DNA of 64,000 nucleotides. Source: Flavipsychrobacter sp. Lineage in GTDB: Bacteria; Bacteroidota; Bacteroidia; Chitinophagales; Chitinophagaceae. Location of the stretch: the NCBI GenBank assembly GCA_024508935.1, contig JANINW010000011.1, positions 38,223-102,222 on the forward strand. The letters run 5' to 3'. Positions 62,466 through 64,000 of this stretch are shown in pieces (the stretch's first letter is position 1; each line of letters opens with the position of its first letter). The notes beneath the pieces were generated by a model. That model was not told the DNA's origin and searched no databases. It worked only from the letters and a program-made list of their open reading frames with translations. The position numbers and the translations under genes were made by a program.

Positions 62466-62879
62466 ATGAGACGCAAAGCAACAGCCGTATGGAACGGTTC
62501 CGGTAAAGAAGGTAAGGGTAACCTCAGCACCCAAAGCACCGTTTTAAATCAAACGCAATATTCTTACGGCTCACGTTTTGAAGAAGGTGTAGGCACTAAT
62601 CCTGAAGAGTTGATGGCAGCTGCGCACGCAGGTTGTTTCAGCATGAAATTATCTTTTGTGCTGGGTGCAGCAGGTTTTACGCCAGATGAGATCCATACAG
62701 ATTGTGTGATAACGCTGGATAATGGTGTTATCAGCAAAAGCGAATTAACCGTTAGGGCAAAAGTTCCGGGAATCGATGCCGCAAAATTCCAGGAATGTGC
62801 TGAAGATGCAAAGGCCAATTGCCCTGTATCGAAAGCGTACAGTGCTTTGGAAATAACTATGGATGCAGCACTTGCTTAA
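62466..62879 (+). CDS. osmC: OsmC-family peroxiredoxin
   Basis: This 137-residue thiol peroxidase of the OsmC/Ohr fold reduces organic hydroperoxides. It has N-P-E-E-L-M-A-A-A-H-A-G-C-F-S near 43-57, with the peroxidatic Cys about residue 55. The second Cys is in A-N-C-P-V-S near 119. Length is that of OsmC (140). It is followed by a hairpin terminator. Confidence 0.92.
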   Translation: MRRKATAVWNGSGKEGKGNLSTQSTVLNQTQYSYGSRFEEGVGTNPEELMAAAHAGCFSMKLSFVLGAAGFTPDEIHTDCVITLDNGVISKSELTVRAKVPGIDAAKFQECAEDAKANCPVSKAYSALEITMDAALA

Positions 62880-62896
62880 GGTAGTCTGCTATAAAT

Positions 62897-62935
62897 AAAA
62901 ATGCGGCAATCCAGTTCATTGATTGCCGCATTTTT
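62897..62935. terminator. bidirectional terminator after osmC
   Basis: AAAAATGCGGCAATC (62897-62911) and GATTGCCGCATTTTT (62921-62935) form a 15-bp perfect stem with a 9-nt loop between osmC and the convergent Fe-S gene. Confidence 0.85.
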
Positions 62936-62953
62936 GTATTAAATCAGTTAATA

Positions 62954-63676
62954 TTACCATCCGCTGGCCAATACATCTGCAATATGCAGTGTCTGGATGG
63001 GTAAATTGTTTTTGTTGATATATCCCTGTATGTGCATCATACAAGATACATCGGTTGATATCATGTACTTTGCACCTGTATCCAGGGCGCTTTGTACCTT
63101 GGTTTGCGCCATTCCTAAAGATATAGGTTCATATTTTACAGCAAAAGTACCGCCAAAGCCACAGCAGGTTTCTGCTTCTTTCATCTCTACTATTTCCAGG
63201 CCTTTCACATTTTGCAGCAGTTTGCGCGGACCTTGTTTAATGCCACATTCTCTTAGTGCCCCGCAGGCATCATGGTATGTAGCCTTACCGTTCAATACGG
63301 CGCCTACATTATCCACTTTCAAAACTTCTGTCAGGAATTCCGTGAATTCAAACATCTTACCGCGCACCTGGTTGCTGAGCAAATGCCCCGAACTGTTATC
63401 AAACATGCGGTCGTAGTAATTACGTACATAGCCTGTGCAGGAGCCGCTGGGCCCTACAATATATCCTTCACCACTAAAGTCTTTAAGAAATTTATCAGCT
63501 ACAGATTTAGCTTCATCCCAGTAGCCGGCATTGAATGCGGGCTGCCCGCAGCAGGTTTGTTTGGCGTTGTAAGTAACATTGCAGCCTAGTTTTTCCAGCA
63601 CCTTAACCATATTCATGCCGGTTTCAGGATAAAGCTGGTCTACAAAGCAGGGTATAAAAAGTTGTACCTGGTACAT
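62954..63676 (-). CDS. lutA: (Fe-S)-binding protein, LutA/YkgE-like
   Basis: This 240-residue protein has two CCG domains with C-C-G-Q-P-A near 42-47 and C-C-G-F-G-G near 171-176. Upstream Cys (P-C-F near 9-11; D-A-C-G near 134-137) also fit. Such paired CCG motifs are found in LutA of the lactate-utilisation LutABC complex and in heterodisulfide-reductase-type proteins. LutB and LutC are not in view (they may lie beyond the window edge or elsewhere). It starts 8 nt after the ribH stop. Confidence 0.85.
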   Translation of the reverse strand: MYQVQLFIPCFVDQLYPETGMNMVKVLEKLGCNVTYNAKQTCCGQPAFNAGYWDEAKSVADKFLKDFSGEGYIVGPSGSCTGYVRNYYDRMFDNSSGHLLSNQVRGKMFEFTEFLTEVLKVDNVGAVLNGKATYHDACGALRECGIKQGPRKLLQNVKGLEIVEMKEAETCCGFGGTFAVKYEPISLGMAQTKVQSALDTGAKYMISTDVSCMMHIQGYINKNNLPIQTLHIADVLASGW

Positions 63677-63684
63677 GTTGATCT

Positions 63685-64000
63685 CTATATTTTTCTTCTG
63701 CTGTTTTTAATCATTTTCAGGGCTGTAATGGCAGCTTCCTCACCTTTATGCCCGTGTTCTCCACCTAGTCTTTCCCATGCCTGCTGCTCATTATCCAGGG
63801 TCAGCACACCGAAAATTACCGGTACCGGCAGTGTCAGGTTCAGTTGGGTAATTCCTTCTGTCACGGCCTTACACACATATTCGAAATGGGGTGTGCCGCC
63901 CCGTATCACCGTGCCAAAAGCAATAATAGCTTCTGGTGCAGATGACTTGCCTGCGTGCATCTCCCATAGCTGGCGGCAGGCAAATGGCAATTCAAAACTG
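63685..64000 (-). CDS. ribH: 6,7-dimethyl-8-ribityllumazine synthase (5' truncated by window edge)
   Basis: The riboflavin-pathway enzyme condenses the ribityl-pyrimidine with dihydroxybutanone phosphate. About 105 C-terminal residues are visible, with S-F-E-L-P-F-A near the edge, [16 protein letters not shown] (substrate-binding and catalytic His), and V-P-V-I-F-G-V-L-T. The start lies outside the window. Normal family length is about 155. The stop is 8 nt upstream of the Fe-S gene, suggesting co-transcription. Confidence 0.93.
   Translation of the reverse strand, partial: SFELPFACRQLWEMHAGKSSAPEAIIAFGTVIRGGTPHFEYVCKAVTEGITQLNLTLPVPVIFGVLTLDNEQQAWERLGGEHGHKGEEAAITALKMIKNSRRKI

Overview
The window is about 43% GC chromosomal DNA from a Bacteroidota bacterium, most likely a Chitinophagaceae/Sphingobacteriales-type species. 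The evidence is type IX secretion (T9SS) C-terminal sorting domains, a DUF5686 outer-membrane protein, a DUF5723 protein, an SBBP/Ig-like giant secreted protein, Bacteroidota promoters (-7 box TAnnTTTG), absence of obvious Shine-Dalgarno sequences, and an arginine pathway built on an N-acylornithine carbamoyltransferase. I see no prophage, insertion sequence, CRISPR array or defence island. It is mostly housekeeping sequence with some decaying or frameshifted genes.

Layout: (1) 1-3.0 kb holds the end of a YihY/BrkB membrane protein and a convergent DUF5686 protein. (2) 3.0-11.5 kb is a complete eight-gene arginine operon (GNAT, argG, argC, argD, N-acylornithine carbamoyltransferase, argB, M20 N-acylcitrulline deacylase, argH) behind a 380-bp structured leader that contains a possible leader peptide. 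(3) 11.5-26 kb holds a LuxE-like adenylating enzyme, a T9SS protein, tRNA-Leu(CAG), a CPBP protease remnant, a DEAD-box helicase, an esterase, a TonB-dependent receptor, a cation/proton antiporter, YraN, a sugar-phosphate isomerase, the small SRP RNA, an FSA-type transaldolase and CvfB. (4) 26-31 kb holds a T9SS protein, a DUF5723 protein and the rplKAJL ribosomal operon, which here lacks both the usual nusG/secE upstream and rpoBC downstream. (5) 31-35.7 kb holds a frameshifted YwqK/TonB-C gene, then surE, an ABC transporter pair and an SDR on the minus strand. (6) 35.8-39.3 kb is a bacterial NHEJ operon, ku-ligD, with ligD split by a one-base frameshift at an A9 run. (7) 39.3-50 kb holds an rRNA-methyltransferase-like protein, ferritin, peroxiredoxin, small enzymes, an S41 peptidase, two signalling proteins and tRNA-Lys(CTT). 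(8) 50-64 kb holds mtaB, surface proteins, purM, a 1584-residue SBBP/Ig-like T9SS protein, rplY-prs, a polytopic membrane protein, an OsmC protein, a LutA-like protein and a partial ribH.

The most interesting observations are as follows. Residue 90 of the carbamoyltransferase is Val where published work places the acetyl/succinyl specificity switch, so the operon may run on succinylated intermediates. The arg leader encodes a short reading frame ending in tandem Arg codons among several hairpins. Two genes (ligD and the YwqK/TonB-C gene) are each broken by one missing base in a homopolymer. Several genes have a perfect -7 promoter box only 6-8 nt before the start codon, which predicts leaderless mRNAs. 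The pgi promoter appears to lie inside the divergent yraN gene.

Many long open frames antisense to real genes were ignored. Several starts were moved from upstream TTG codons or overlong extensions to the ATG before the signal peptide or conserved domain. All family assignments come from reading the protein sequences; no database search was run.
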